Assembly (NCBI GenBank): GCA_020629965.1
Contig: JAHDCG010000025.1
Span: forward strand, 1-37,445
DNA length: 37,445 bases
Direction of reading: 5' to 3'
Origin: Saprospiraceae bacterium
Lineage (GTDB): Bacteria > Bacteroidota > Bacteroidia > Chitinophagales > Saprospiraceae
Position numbers and translations under genes: made by a program. Shown here piece by piece: positions 24,849 to 34,039 of the stretch (the first letter of the stretch is position 1; each line of letters begins with the position of its first letter). Under the pieces are notes generated by a model, which saw only the letters and a list, made by a program, of their open reading frames with translations, ran no database searches and was not told where the DNA came from.

Positions 24849-25541
24849 ATGAAAAATTTCCTGCTTTTTATCTCCTTATTTTTTGCCGTACAACATCTCG
24901 CCGCACAAGACACCCTCTATTTGCAAGGCAGAAAAGAACCCGTTTTAGTCAATATACTCAAAGTCAAAAACAAGACCATCGAGTACAATAAATACGGGGG
25001 CAGCTCCGATAAAACGCTGACCGTCAGCCGTGACCGCGTCGCGCGTTTCGGGTACAAACCAACCGAAGAACAACTCGCCGCCGATGCCGCCGACCTCGCA
25101 GACTTGACGACGCCTTATGTCCGCAAAACGCACACCTTTTATCTGGCAACGCGCGGTCTGTTGGGTTTGCCGACCGTCGGAGCGTATTACGACCACAGTC
25201 TGTACACCAATGCAAGCGGCTCTTTGAACATCGGAGGATTTGCCGGCGGCGGTTTGGTGAATGCGGGCGAATCGGAAAATCGCACGGTACCGACGGGCCG
25301 GTTTATCGAACTGGGCAGTCGCTTAGAGACGGGAAAAAATCGCCTGTTTTTTCACTCGGGAATGAACGTGCGTAAAGAGTTTTACAACTTCGACAGCATG
25401 GTGGAGTCCGTTGTTTTGGGCATACCTTTCGGGGCGACTTTTCGTGCTAATACGGGGGCTTATCTGTCGGCGGGCGGTGAGTTGCATTCGCGGTCGTGGG
25501 CGGAGCCTTTGTTTCGGTTGAGGTTTGGGTGGAGTTTTTGA
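24849..25541 (+). CDS. Exported protein of unknown function
   Basis: Not recognised. The 230-aa product has a clean signal peptide (MKNFLLFISLFFAVQHLAAQ). After it comes DTLYLQGRKEPVLVNILKVKNKTIEYNKYGG, a pattern shared by many small exported Bacteroidota proteins, a polar linker, then alternating glycine- and aromatic-rich strands (SLNIGGFAGGGLVN, YLSAGGELHSRSW, FRLRFGWSF) ending on an aromatic residue. That ending resembles an outer-membrane beta-barrel, but this is inference. A TATATTTT box sits at 24804-24811. The stop codon abuts the breakpoint of a degraded CHAT gene on the other strand. Confidence 0.65.
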   Translation: MKNFLLFISLFFAVQHLAAQDTLYLQGRKEPVLVNILKVKNKTIEYNKYGGSSDKTLTVSRDRVARFGYKPTEEQLAADAADLADLTTPYVRKTHTFYLATRGLLGLPTVGAYYDHSLYTNASGSLNIGGFAGGGLVNAGESENRTVPTGRFIELGSRLETGKNRLFFHSGMNVRKEFYNFDSMVESVVLGIPFGATFRANTGAYLSAGGELHSRSWAEPLFRLRFGWSF

Positions 25542-25555
25542 TCGCCTACTCTCCC

Positions 25556-26166
25556 GGCAATACAGACGGTGCCCGAAATTTTCCACACAGAATACGAAAT
25601 GTTTTTCGCGTCCGCAGCCAAAAAGCTGCGGCTGAGACCGATAATATTTTCGCCTTCGATGACGCGCCCTACCCCGCTTTCACAACTGCTCAATACCGCC
25701 AAATCGGTTTGTAAATGCAGGTTTTGAACCTCGTGCGCATGAATCAAATCCTTGTCGGAATCGGTGGCAGTACAGCAGGCGAAAGCAGACAGTCGCGGGT
25801 CGTAAAAATTCATCATGCCGTGAGTGGCATTGTGCAGATATAGATAAGTTTTTTTGCAGTTCTGCCGTCAAATTTATTACCGTCGCGGTTTCTTTGAGCA
25901 AGACTGCTTTTTTTTGGTCGGGTTTTGTATTCTTTCAACAAGTAATCCAACTCCGCGTAAGGCCTTTTTTCGTCGCTTTTCAGCAAAATTTCAAAAGGTA
26001 AAAGCCACAAATCGCGCTCCGGAATGATAATCAAATGCTGCTTGCAGGCGAGTTCTTTTTCTAAAGGTTGCAGCAGTATTCTGTAGAGTTCGTGACTTTG
26101 TCTGATAATTTTATCGTTGAAATGCAGCAAACAGGGGTGACTTAATACTTTTCGGCAGCTCTTCAA
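25556..26166 (-). pseudogene. Decayed CHAT-domain protease gene
   Basis: Fragments of a CHAT (caspase-like) domain in three frames. The upstream part reads LYRILLQPLEKELACKQHLI, IIPERDLWLLPFEILL and YLLKEYK. The middle part, in another frame, reads VLLKETATVINLTAELQK. The catalytic half reads YLHNATHG (His, 25817-25828) and LAVLSSCESGVGRVIEG (Cys), then SRSFLAADAKNISYSVWKIS. One A too many in an A8 run near 25908-25915 and one in the A7 run at 25849-25855 would explain both frame changes. About 45 residues normally lying between YLLKEYK and the ATHG motif are absent. The match stops near 25580, next to the stop of the gene at 24849. No upstream TPR region is present. A non-functional remnant is likely. 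Confidence 0.75.
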
Positions 26167-26269
26167 TTTTTGTCTCCCTTCCGTTTCACTTTTACGGCAA
26201 ATTCTGAGATTTTATCTCTTTTGCAATAAAAATTTCTTTAAAACTCAACCTTTTCCACCTCCGACCCCT

Positions 26270-26277
26270 TATATTTG
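26270..26277 (+). promoter_or_regulatory. -7 box of the phosphodiesterase gene
   Basis: TATATTTG followed by C, exact consensus; implies a leader of about 115 nt before the ATG at 26400. Confidence 0.5.
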
Positions 26278-26399
26278 CACTCATATCGCCGAAATAAACA
26301 TTTTTCCTCTTACCTGAATTTTGCCTTTTTACCGGGTTGCCGCCGCAGACGGTCTGCGCAACGGTTGAAACCTCGTTTGCAAAAATCTAATCAAATAAA

Positions 26400-28498
26400 A
26401 TGATGAAAAATGTCTTCGCGGTCCTGCTGCTCCTTTGTTTGCCCTCCTTTTTACTCGCCCAAAATACGCGTAAAGTCCTCATTCTCGGTATCGACGGCTG
26501 TCGGCAGGATGCTCTGCAAAATGCCGCTACGCCCAATCTCGACGGGCTGCTCAACTACGCCGTTTATTCCTACGATGCCCTCACCCACGCCCCCACCTGG
26601 AGCGCGACGGGCTGGAGCACGATGCTGACCGGCGTTTGGGAAACAAAGCACGGCGCGTACAGCAATGCTTTTACGAATACGAATTACACCGATTGGCCGA
26701 GCTTGTTCAGCCGTGTAGAAAGCTACGACCCGATGCTCAATACCGTCTCGGTCTGCACTTGGGGACCGATAAACGATAACATCGTCACCGTTGCCGACAG
26801 CGAGATTACCCTTACCAATAACGATGCGGCGGTCAAAAACGAAGGGGTCGATTTGCTCACCAACAGCGACCCGGATGTGCTGTTTTTGGATTTCAGCGAC
26901 GTCGATTACGCGGGTCACGCCAATGGCTTTACCGCCAACGGGGCGACCTACCTGAGCGTCATAGAAACCACGGACGGCTACGTCGGCGAAGTGCTCACCG
27001 CCCTGCAAAACCGCTCGACCTACGCACAGGAAGAGTGGCTCATCATGGTGGCAACCGACCACGGCGGCAATACTTCCGGTCACGGCGGCACGACCTTCGC
27101 CGAGCGTAATGTATTTATGATTGCCGCCCGCCCCGGCACCGACCCCGTCGAACTCGGAAAAACGGTTAATACCGTTCCCGTCACCGACGCGCTGCAACTG
27201 AACAACAGCGATCAACACCTTAAACCCGCCGACAGCAGTCCTTTTGCTTTCGGTGCAAACACCGATTTTTCGATAGAAATGCGGGTACGCGCTACCTCGC
27301 TGACGGGCGACGCGAGCTTTATGAGTAACAAAAACCGGGCGAGCGGCTTTAATACCGGTTGGATTATTTCTACTCCCAACAGTCAATCGCAATGGAAAGT
27401 AAACATCGGTGACGGCAGCAGCCGCGCCGACCTCAACGGCGGCATCATCGACGACGGCGACTGGCACCACCTGACCGTGACTTGCGACCGCGACGGCATG
27501 ATGAAAATCTACCACGACGGGGAGTTTCAGGGCGAAACGAGCATAGCGAATATCGGAAATTTGGACTCGGGTTTCGACCTGCACGTCGGGCAGGACGGCA
27601 CGGGCAGCTATGGATTTCCGTACAACGGCAGCCTGCGCGAAATTCGTATTTTCAATACCGTTTTGGACGCACAAACCGTACAAGACTACGCCTGTCAAAC
27701 CTTTGACGCGGCTCACCCCAACGGCGCCGACCTCCTTGCCTACTATCCGATGAACGAAGGCAGCGGCACAACGATGACCAATACCGCAGACGCTGCCAAT
27801 CCGCTGACCCTCATCAACGGTACGGCAAACTGGAGCACTCCGGTTAACAATCTGATTTGCACCGATTACGACAACACCCCGCGTCAGCCCGACCTCGCCC
27901 GACGGTGTTGGAGCATCTGATGATACCTATTGACCCGGCTTGGGATTTGGACGGCGAGTCGATGATTTCGGCGGCGGTATTGACCGTGACTTTACGGGCT
28001 TTCACGGTAAAAACGGAAGAGAAATCCGCGCAACTCGTTTGGGAAACCGCAACGGAAGTCAATTTTTCGCACTTCATCGTCGAAAGAAGTACCGACGCTG
28101 CGGAATGGGAAGAACTCGGGCGGCAAACGGGCGGGCAAACGCGTTATGCCTACACGGACAAAAACGCTTTCGACGGATACGGTACGGAGTTGTATTACCG
28201 TTTGCGCATCGTCGATTTGGACGGCAGCGTACAGTATTCGCCCGTGCGCCGGGTGACTTATACGGCGGCGAAAAAAATCGATATTTATCCCAATCCGACG
28301 GGCGGTAGCTTATTTTTCGGAAAAAACGGCGTACGCCTGACCCAAACGGAAATCTTCGATGCGGGCGGTAATTTGCTGCAAAGCATCCCCGGCGATATTT
28401 CTCAAATCGAAACGGCTGACTTACCGAAAGGCGTTTATTATCTGCGTCTGTTATCGGCGGATAACACGGTGACGGAGGAGGTTTTTGTGCGGGAGTGA
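26400..28498 (+). pseudogene. Secreted type I phosphodiesterase/alkaline phosphatase with nested LamG and T9SS domain, frameshifted
   Basis: Two overlapping frames (26400-27920 and 27857-28498) encode one protein. A signal peptide (LLLLCLPSFLLAQ) leads into a phosphodiesterase/alkaline-phosphatase-superfamily domain: IDGCRQDAL (metal Asp), PTWSATGWSTMLTG (nucleophile region), FLDFSDVDYAGHANG and TDHGGNTSGHGG. A LamG/concanavalin-like domain follows at about 270-480. Then TPRQPDLA meets PTVLEHLMIPIDPAWDLDG in the other frame, the normal end of the catalytic domain. A fibronectin-like region and a type A T9SS domain (IYPNPTGG) finish it. The frame changes at 27897-27901 (GCCCGA); a missing C or a -1 shift would restore an approximately 699-aa protein. 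It could be a real mutation, a sequencing error or, less likely, recoding. Confidence 0.8.
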
Positions 28499-28584
28499 TT
28501 TGGGGTTTATTTGGTTATTTGTTGATTTGTTTATTTGTGGGGTGGTAACGAACGGATAGAATTTTGTGCGGAAAAATCAGCTTA

Positions 28585-28636
28585 TCGACTAAAGTCGATG
28601 CTACGGAGCGGATTCCGTAGCGTCGATTTTAATCGA
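28585..28636. repeat. REP-like hairpin
   Basis: Two 23-bp arms (TCGACTAAAGTCGATGCTAC GGA and its inverted near-copy) around GCGGAT with three mismatches, all allowing G-T pairing on one strand. Located after the phosphodiesterase stop. Confidence 0.7.
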
Positions 28637-28661
28637 CCGGCTATCACAAAAAAATCAAAAA

Positions 28662-28706
28662 AAAAAGGCAGCCTATCGAACGCACATTCGACAGGCTGCT
28701 TTTTTC
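28662..28706 (+). terminator. Terminator after the phosphodiesterase gene
   Basis: GCAGCCTATCGA pairs with TCGACAGGCTGC (one mismatch), flanked by A-run and T-run. Confidence 0.75.
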
Positions 28707-28725
28707 CCCACCCCCAAAAGTCAGA

Positions 28726-28902
28726 GTTGATTGGTTCTTAATTTTACTCGCAAACTTAGGCACGGAGCGAGTTCCCCCATTGGGGGTTAGGGGGGATTTC
28801 GTGAGCAGAAACCTGCGTCTCAGACCCCCTCCGCCCCCAATGGGGGAACCCTACCGGAAGCGACCGGTTGCCCTGATACGCTGGACTTCAGAAACAATCA
28901 AC
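28726..28902 (+). mobile_element. MITE-like element, copy B
   Basis: 177 bp, ends GTTGATTG / CAATCAAC, same inner CCCCCATTGGGGG and CCCCCAATGGGGG blocks as copy A at 5775-5952, same orientation. The element, repeat B copy 3 and two hairpins account for the 640-bp spacer. Confidence 0.7.
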
Positions 28903-28911
28903 CATGCCCAA

Positions 28912-28959
28912 AAGTGCCAACGGCACGAGACACTTCAGCCCGGTACGTAAGTGACGGGT
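28912..28959 (+). repeat. Dispersed repeat B, copy 3
   Basis: AGTGCCAACGGCACGAGACA then CTTCAGCCCGG; adjoins MITE-like copy B on the opposite side from copy A's arrangement. Confidence 0.7.
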
Positions 28960-29024
28960 AAACCGTAAGAACAACCCACCCCCGAATGCTACCGGTATGC
29001 TAATGCCGGGAATTAACACCAATC

Positions 29025-29064
29025 AAAACACCCCCTCCGCCAAACCGACGAAGAGGGTGTTTTT
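29025..29064. terminator. Terminator of the pyrophosphatase gene
   Basis: AAAACACCCCCTC pairs with GAGGGTGTTTTT allowing a small bulge; T-runs on both strands. Confidence 0.7.
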
Positions 29065-29083
29065 CCGTAAAATAAAAGAGTAA

Positions 29084-29138
29084 AAGTCTAAAGTTGTCGA
29101 GCAATTAGACGCCTAAACAACTAAACTCTTAAACAACC
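29084..29138 (-). repeat. GTTTAG repeat after pyrophosphatase stop
   Basis: In coding sense GTTTAAGAGTTTAGTTGTTT then AGGCGTCTAATTGC; 8-9-bp units starting just after the stop. Confidence 0.65.
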
Positions 29139-29139
29139 T

Positions 29140-31440
29140 TTACTTAATCTCATAAGTAGAAGCATCACCCAAAACGGCAGGTGCTTCCTCAATCATTTCG
29201 ATGTTACCCTGACGGTCATCGACGCGGTCGTTATCACCGAACATGCCCTGCGGCGTAATCAGCGGCGCAATAACCAAAGCCACAACCGACATCAACTTCA
29301 ACAAGATATTCAAAGACGGACCCGAAGTATCTTTAAACGGATCACCGACCGTATCACCGACAACCGCCGCTTTGTGCGCCTCGCTGCCTTTGTAGTGCTT
29401 CGTGCCTTTGATGTCCACCCCTTCCTCAAACATTTTCTTTGCGTTATCCCAGGCACCGCCGGCGTTGGATTGGAAAATCGCCATCAAAACACCCGACACG
29501 GTGACACCCGCAATCAAACCGCCCAACATCTCCGCACCGCCGAGGAAACCGATGATGACGGGAGAAATAACCGCAATCAAACCCGGCAAAATCATTTCGC
29601 GGATAGAAGCATCCGTCGAGATTTTCACACACTTTGCGTATTCCGCCTTGCCGTCCGCTGCGTCGAAAATTGCGCGGTCTTCGGCAGTCCAAGTGTTCAT
29701 GTCGTCGCTGGTGTTGCGCTTCATGACCGCCAGGGCTGCTTTCAACTCGGGAATGGTATTAAACTGACGACGTACTTCGTTAATCATATCCATCGCCGCG
29801 CGACCTACCGCATTCATCGCCATCGACGAGAAAAGGAAAGGCAACATACCGCCGAGTAACAGACCCGCCATTACTTTCGGGCGAGCAATGTCAATCGCGT
29901 CGATACCTGCCGTGGTCATAAAGGCCGCAAAAAGTGCCAGTGCCGTCAATGCCGCCGAACCGATGGCAAAACCCTTACCGATGGCTGCTGTCGTGTTACC
30001 GACCGCATCGAGCTTATCCGTGCGCTGACGTACTTCTTTCGGCAAATTTGCCATTTCCGCAATACCGCCCGCATTATCCGCTACGGGACCGTAAGCATCG
30101 ACTGCCAATTGAATACCCGTATTCGACAACATACCGACCGCCGCAATCGCAATACCGTACAAGCCCGCGTAGTGGTGCGCACCCAAGATAGCGACACACA
30201 AAATCAAAATCGGAATGGCCGTAGATTGCATCCCGACGCCCAAGCCCGCAATGATATTCGTCGCAGAGCCGGTCACCGATTGATCGACAATCGACTGCAC
30301 CGCTTTGGTACCCGTGCCCGTATATTTTTCCGTCACAAAACCGATACCGAGACCGGCCACCAAGCCGAACAAAACCGCCGCAAAAACCCCGGTATTCACG
30401 TATTCTACACCTTTATAAGTCCAAGACTCGGGCAACATGGTCGTCACAATCAAAAAAGTCGCCACCAACATCAAAACGGCTGCGATAATCTCACCCATAT
30501 TTAATGCTTTTTGCGGGTCACCGCCCTCTTTCACGCGCACAAAGAAAGTACCGATGATAGAAGTCACGATACCCGCGCTCGCCAATGTTAAAGGCAACAA
30601 GACCGCCGACAGACCGTTCATGCCGTCTGCCCACACACCGCCGGCTACCGTCGCACCGCCCATCAGGGCCGCACCGAGTACCATCGTACCGATGATGGAA
30701 CCGACGTAAGACTCGAACAAATCCGCGCCCATTCCTGCCACGTCACCTACGTTGTCACCTACGTTATCCGCAATGGTAGCGGGGTTCAGCGGGTGATCTT
30801 CGGGGATACCGGCTTCGACTTTACCTACCAAATCCGCGCCCACATCGGCTGCTTTGGTGTAGATACCGCCGCCCACACGCGCAAAAAGTGCAATGGAAGA
30901 AGCACCGAAAGAGAAACCCGTCAGCACGGTAATTACTCTGATGACCGAGTCGGGGTCGCCCGACTGCAAACCGAATTGAGAACCGAAAATGAGCAACAAA
31001 ACACTCAACCCCAAGACACCCAAGCCGACCACACCGAGACCCATCACCGCACCGCCCGCAAAGGCGACTTCGAGCGCCTTACCGAGACCGGTACGCGCCG
31101 CATTAGTGGTACGCACATTGGCTTTGGTGGCGACTTTCATCCCAATAAAACCGGCGAGTGCCGAGCAAATCGCACCGACGATAAAAGCGACGCCGATCAT
31201 AAAGGAAGAGTTTACCGGGTCGGCGGTGAATGCCAAAAGAGCCGCCACGACGACGACGAAGATTGCGAGGACGCGGTACTCGGCCTTGAGGAATGCCATG
31301 GCACCGTCAGCAATGTTGTCAGCGATACGTCCCATGCGCGGCGTTCCTACCTCTTGCTTGGTCACCCAAGCCGATTTCCACGCCGTGTATAACAAGGCGA
31401 TGACCCCCAACACGGGAAAAATCAATGTCAAATTACCCAT
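29140..31440 (-). CDS. hppA: Membrane-bound ion-pumping pyrophosphatase
   Basis: Integral-membrane pyrophosphatase that couples PPi hydrolysis to H+ and/or Na+ export. At 766 aa with about 16 hydrophobic helices it matches the family. The PPi-Mg binding motif reads [20 protein letters not shown], followed by [15 protein letters not shown]; the second acidic site is [19 protein letters not shown]. The stretch [10 protein letters not shown] has Ala where K+-independent enzymes carry Lys, indicating the K+-dependent subfamily, which contains H+-, Na+- and dual pumps; ion choice cannot be read by eye. The promoter is excellent: TTTG, 20-bp spacer, TACATTTG (31514-31545). A bidirectional terminator lies about 75 bp after the stop. 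Confidence 0.95.
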   Translation of the reverse strand: MGNLTLIFPVLGVIALLYTAWKSAWVTKQEVGTPRMGRIADNIADGAMAFLKAEYRVLAIFVVVVAALLAFTADPVNSSFMIGVAFIVGAICSALAGFIGMKVATKANVRTTNAARTGLGKALEVAFAGGAVMGLGVVGLGVLGLSVLLLIFGSQFGLQSGDPDSVIRVITVLTGFSFGASSIALFARVGGGIYTKAADVGADLVGKVEAGIPEDHPLNPATIADNVGDNVGDVAGMGADLFESYVGSIIGTMVLGAALMGGATVAGGVWADGMNGLSAVLLPLTLASAGIVTSIIGTFFVRVKEGGDPQKALNMGEIIAAVLMLVATFLIVTTMLPESWTYKGVEYVNTGVFAAVLFGLVAGLGIGFVTEKYTGTGTKAVQSIVDQSVTGSATNIIAGLGVGMQSTAIPILILCVAILGAHHYAGLYGIAIAAVGMLSNTGIQLAVDAYGPVADNAGGIAEMANLPKEVRQRTDKLDAVGNTTAAIGKGFAIGSAALTALALFAAFMTTAGIDAIDIARPKVMAGLLLGGMLPFLFSSMAMNAVGRAAMDMINEVRRQFNTIPELKAALAVMKRNTSDDMNTWTAEDRAIFDAADGKAEYAKCVKISTDASIREMILPGLIAVISPVIIGFLGGAEMLGGLIAGVTVSGVLMAIFQSNAGGAWDNAKKMFEEGVDIKGTKHYKGSEAHKAAVVGDTVGDPFKDTSGPSLNILLKLMSVVALVIAPLITPQGMFGDNDRVDDRQGNIEMIEEAPAVLGDASTYEIK

Positions 31441-31513
31441 AATTTCGTTTTGTTTTAATGATTTAATTTAGAGAAAAGAGGACTGTGAGTGTAGTCTCTC
31501 CGTTTAAGCCCGG

Positions 31514-31545
31514 CAAATGTAGTAAATAGGTTTGGAACGTGCAAA
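31514..31545 (-). promoter_or_regulatory. hppA: Promoter of the pyrophosphatase gene
   Basis: -7 TACATTTG (31514-31521) and -33 TTTG (31542-31545) with a 20-bp spacer; leader about 70 nt. Confidence 0.65.
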
Positions 31546-31550
31546 TGTGG

Positions 31551-31608
31551 GATGTACGAATTACGATGTACGATGTACGACGTGTGATTTACGATGTACG
31601 AGCTGTAC
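31551..31608. repeat. GATGTACG tandem repeat upstream of hppA promoter
   Basis: Units GATGTACGA, ATTACGATGTACGATGTACG, ACGTGTGATTTACGATGTAC; 7-13-bp period, ending six bases from the -33 box. The rest of the 357-bp spacer shows no gene. Confidence 0.65.
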
Positions 31609-31725
31609 TTTCCGGGCGGCAGATAAATGCGGGATAATTCGGACAGTTACCGAACGTATTGACTTTTACATCTAAACCGACCGGTGATAAATAAAACAAG
31701 ACTAAAGGCAAGAAAAACTAAACCC

Positions 31726-31796
31726 GCTACCAACTACCAACCACCACCCAACACCTGTTAGCGCACCCGCCACCAACTACCACCCACCACCCATAT
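31726..31796 (-). repeat. G/T-rich tandem repeat after TRIC gene stop
   Basis: In coding sense GGGTGGTGGGTGGTAGTTGG and onward for 70 bp; units of GGTGG, GGTAGTTGGT. Confidence 0.7.
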
Positions 31797-31797
31797 T

Positions 31798-32400
31798 CTA
31801 CCGCATCTCAGGCAGTTTCCATTTTCTGCGCACCGCAAAAATGCGGATGACGATGATGAAGACTATCGTAATAATCATGGCGACCTCGTATTGCAAGCTG
31901 AAATTACGCAACAACAGGTACAAAATCGCTCCCGCCATACAAGCCGTCGCGTAAACGGTGCCGCGAAAAATGAGCGGAACGACATTACACAACACATCGC
32001 GCACCACGCCGCCGAAGCAGGCCGATACCGTACCCATGATGACCGCCACCGCCGGGTGCAGCCCCAACGCCAAGGTTTTTTCCAAGCCCAAAATCGTAAA
32101 AAGTCCGATACCGACGGCATCGAAAAGGAACATGGTTTTGCGCAGTTTTTGGATATATTTGCGAAAGAAAAAACTCAGCGGCACGGCTATTCCGATGAGT
32201 ATCAGATAGTTATTGTCCTGCATCCAGCCGACGGGTGTGCTGCCGATGAGCATATCGCGCAGGGTGCCGCCGCCGACCGCCGTGACGAAGGCAATGACCG
32301 CCGCCCCGAAAATGTCGAATTTTTGTTTGGTCGCCGTCAGTACCCCGCTGATGGCAAAAACGAAAGTACCGATGAGGTCGATGGCGTAGATGAAATTCAT
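31798..32400 (-). CDS. TRIC-type / UPF0126 cation channel family protein
   Basis: A 200-aa membrane protein of the bacterial TRIC family (YicG/YadS, UPF0126), made of two inverted three-helix repeats plus one helix. The paired glycine/arginine motifs are visible: AVGGGTLRDMLIG in repeat one and ACFGGVVRDVLCN in repeat two. Bacterial homologues form homotrimeric K+-conducting channels in structural studies; the physiological role in bacteria is unsettled. ATG start at 32400, preceded on the coding strand by a CAACGATT tandem repeat and followed after the stop by a 70-bp G/T-rich repeat. Confidence 0.9.
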   Translation of the reverse strand: MNFIYAIDLIGTFVFAISGVLTATKQKFDIFGAAVIAFVTAVGGGTLRDMLIGSTPVGWMQDNNYLILIGIAVPLSFFFRKYIQKLRKTMFLFDAVGIGLFTILGLEKTLALGLHPAVAVIMGTVSACFGGVVRDVLCNVVPLIFRGTVYATACMAGAILYLLLRNFSLQYEVAMIITIVFIIVIRIFAVRRKWKLPEMR

Positions 32401-32407
32401 GCTTTTT

Positions 32408-32429
32408 GTTGAATCGTTGAATCGTTGAA
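32408..32429 (-). repeat. CAACGATT tandem repeat before TRIC gene start
   Basis: Three units of TTCAACGA-type sequence (coding sense) ending about 8 bp before the ATG. Confidence 0.65.
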
Positions 32430-32522
32430 AACCTCATCATAAAAAAGCCGAGCTTTCCTGACGCGAGCACTCAACAACGTGACAAATAATCAAATATTCC
32501 CGAAACCGCAAAACTATACTTT

Positions 32523-33086
32523 ATGTCCGAAGTCATGATGACATTCGCCGAAAATGAACAACATTTGCGCGGCATTTTGGCATTACAAAAGCTAAACCAT
32601 AAAAAAAATGTGACGGCGCAGGAAGCGACCGAACAGGGTTTTGTCACGGTCTCGCACAGCTATGAATTATTGGCGACGATGAATGTCGATTATCCGCATA
32701 CCGTCGCGCTCGCGAAGGGAAAAGTTATCGCTTATGCTTTGGTGATGCTGCGCAAATTCGGGGATGAAATACCCGTCTTGCTGCCGATGTTCGCACGACT
32801 TAACGACCTGATATACAGAGGACAGCGCATCGGTGACAGCCGTTATTTCATTATGGGTCAAATCTGCATTGACAAAGATTTTCGCGGTCGCGACATCTTT
32901 TATAAACTGTACGAAAATCTGCGAAAAAGGACGCAAAACGATTTTGATTTCATCCTCACGGAAGTCGCCGCGCGGAACAAACGTTCCCTGCGGGCACACG
33001 AGAAGGCGGGTTTCGAGACGCTGAAAATCTACACCGCTCCGGACGGTGAAAAGTGGCATATTATTTTGTTGGATGTTAGACGCTAA
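32523..33086 (+). CDS. GNAT-family N-acetyltransferase
   Basis: A 187-aa protein with the GNAT layout: a central strand with YFIMGQICIDKDFRGRDIFY (motif A, with RGRDIF in the pyrophosphate-binding position, a little off the R/QxxGxG/A consensus), and ending in NKRSLRAHEKAGFETL (motif B region). It probably transfers an acetyl group from acetyl-CoA to an amine; no substrate can be named. ATG at 32523; other in-frame ATGs at codons 5 and 6 are possible. Its stop codon is followed by a GTTAGACG-type repeat and then a bidirectional terminator shared with the convergent gene at 33236. Confidence 0.82.
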   Translation: MSEVMMTFAENEQHLRGILALQKLNHKKNVTAQEATEQGFVTVSHSYELLATMNVDYPHTVALAKGKVIAYALVMLRKFGDEIPVLLPMFARLNDLIYRGQRIGDSRYFIMGQICIDKDFRGRDIFYKLYENLRKRTQNDFDFILTEVAARNKRSLRAHEKAGFETLKIYTAPDGEKWHIILLDVRR

Positions 33087-33180
33087 GTTATAGACGTTAG
33101 AATTCTGTTCTGACTTCCTTGTCTTTATCAACTCGTATCTTTTTGAATTTTAAATTTAAAACGCCTCATTAAAATCCAAA

Positions 33181-33218
33181 AAAAACGGGCATCGCTGTGA
33201 GCGATACCCGTTTTTTTA
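33181..33218. terminator. Bidirectional terminator GNAT gene / exonuclease-like gene
   Basis: ACGGGCATCGCT pairs with AGCGATACCCGT, loop GTG, with T7 on the plus side and A-run (T-run on minus) on the other. Confidence 0.85.
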
Positions 33219-33235
33219 TTTGCAAGGTCTAAACC

Positions 33236-34039
33236 TTAAATCTTACCCGGTTTAGATTGTTTTTTCTTTTCTTCCGCAGCCGGCTTGACTTCCTTAGCGG
33301 GCGCACCGCCTTCGGCTTCTTTGCGTTTCTGAATTTTATTCAACAGCAAAGCCGCTTTCATAATAAAATCCTGGTGGTGCATTTCGTATTCATTGTGTAC
33401 CATCAGCAGACGCGCGGCATCCCATGAGGCACTGCCCGGCACGATTTGCTTCGCCGCAATCGGGTGCAACCAGTATTCCAAATTATTGGAACGCAGGTAA
33501 GAACCGTCCAAACGGAAGTCGATAACCCGAGACAATTTATTCAAAGAAAAGAGGTAATCCGTCTCTTTGTTCAATGCTTTTTGCAGGTCGAAAATGTGGA
33601 CGTGGTCAAAGTAAACGCCCGCTTTTTCGCAGAGGAAAATATCGCGGCGACCGTCGAAAACGACGATGGTTTCTACGCGGTATTTGCGCATGGCATTCCA
33701 CAGAAAACGCTTGACGTTTTGGTGAACGGGACGCAGGTTTTTGAAAACCCATTGCAGTCCGCGCTCGTCGTGTTGAAAATCCTCCTGATAAGGACGCGGA
33801 CGACCCGTGCGCATGTTAATGACTTCTCTTTCGCGGCTGATGGTGTGACCCAAATCGTCCGTGCGGCTGTACACGCTGACGTAATCGACGTCGGCGGTAT
33901 TTATCCAGCTTTCGAGAAAAATTTTGTTCGTTCTTCGCTCGAATACCAAGAGAGAAATCTCGGCAACGGCAAAAAAGTTAGGGAAACCTCCGTAGATATT
34001 TCCGTATTTCAGTTCGAGTATGGCAAAATCTTGATTCAC
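33236..34039 (-). CDS. Exonuclease-like hypothetical protein
   Basis: Not firmly recognised. The 267-aa product starts NQDFAILELKYGNIYGGFPN, then FAVAEISLLVFERRTNKIFLESWI, and has a later VVFDGRRDIFLCEKAGV and HIFDLQKAL. This strand order resembles the RNase H-like/DnaQ exonuclease fold, but the DxE motif of active exonucleases is not seen (LELK in its place), so it may be an inactive relative. The last ~35 residues are Lys/Glu/Ala-rich (KKKQSKPGKI), likely disordered. The start is a GTG at 34039: there is no in-frame ATG before residue 80 or so, and the reading frame upstream remains open without a better start. A bidirectional terminator follows. Confidence 0.6.
   Translation of the reverse strand: MNQDFAILELKYGNIYGGFPNFFAVAEISLLVFERRTNKIFLESWINTADVDYVSVYSRTDDLGHTISREREVINMRTGRPRPYQEDFQHDERGLQWVFKNLRPVHQNVKRFLWNAMRKYRVETIVVFDGRRDIFLCEKAGVYFDHVHIFDLQKALNKETDYLFSLNKLSRVIDFRLDGSYLRSNNLEYWLHPIAAKQIVPGSASWDAARLLMVHNEYEMHHQDFIMKAALLLNKIQKRKEAEGGAPAKEVKPAAEEKKKQSKPGKI

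Noticed and set aside
25813-25855. Programmed -1 frameshift in the CHAT gene at the A7 run
   Set aside because: A slippery run exists, but a second frame change at an A8 run and a missing internal segment make decay the simpler explanation.
26451-27716. 421-aa minus-strand open frame opposite the phosphodiesterase
   Set aside because: The plus strand carries recognisable catalytic motifs and domains; the minus-strand product has none and starts inside the gene.
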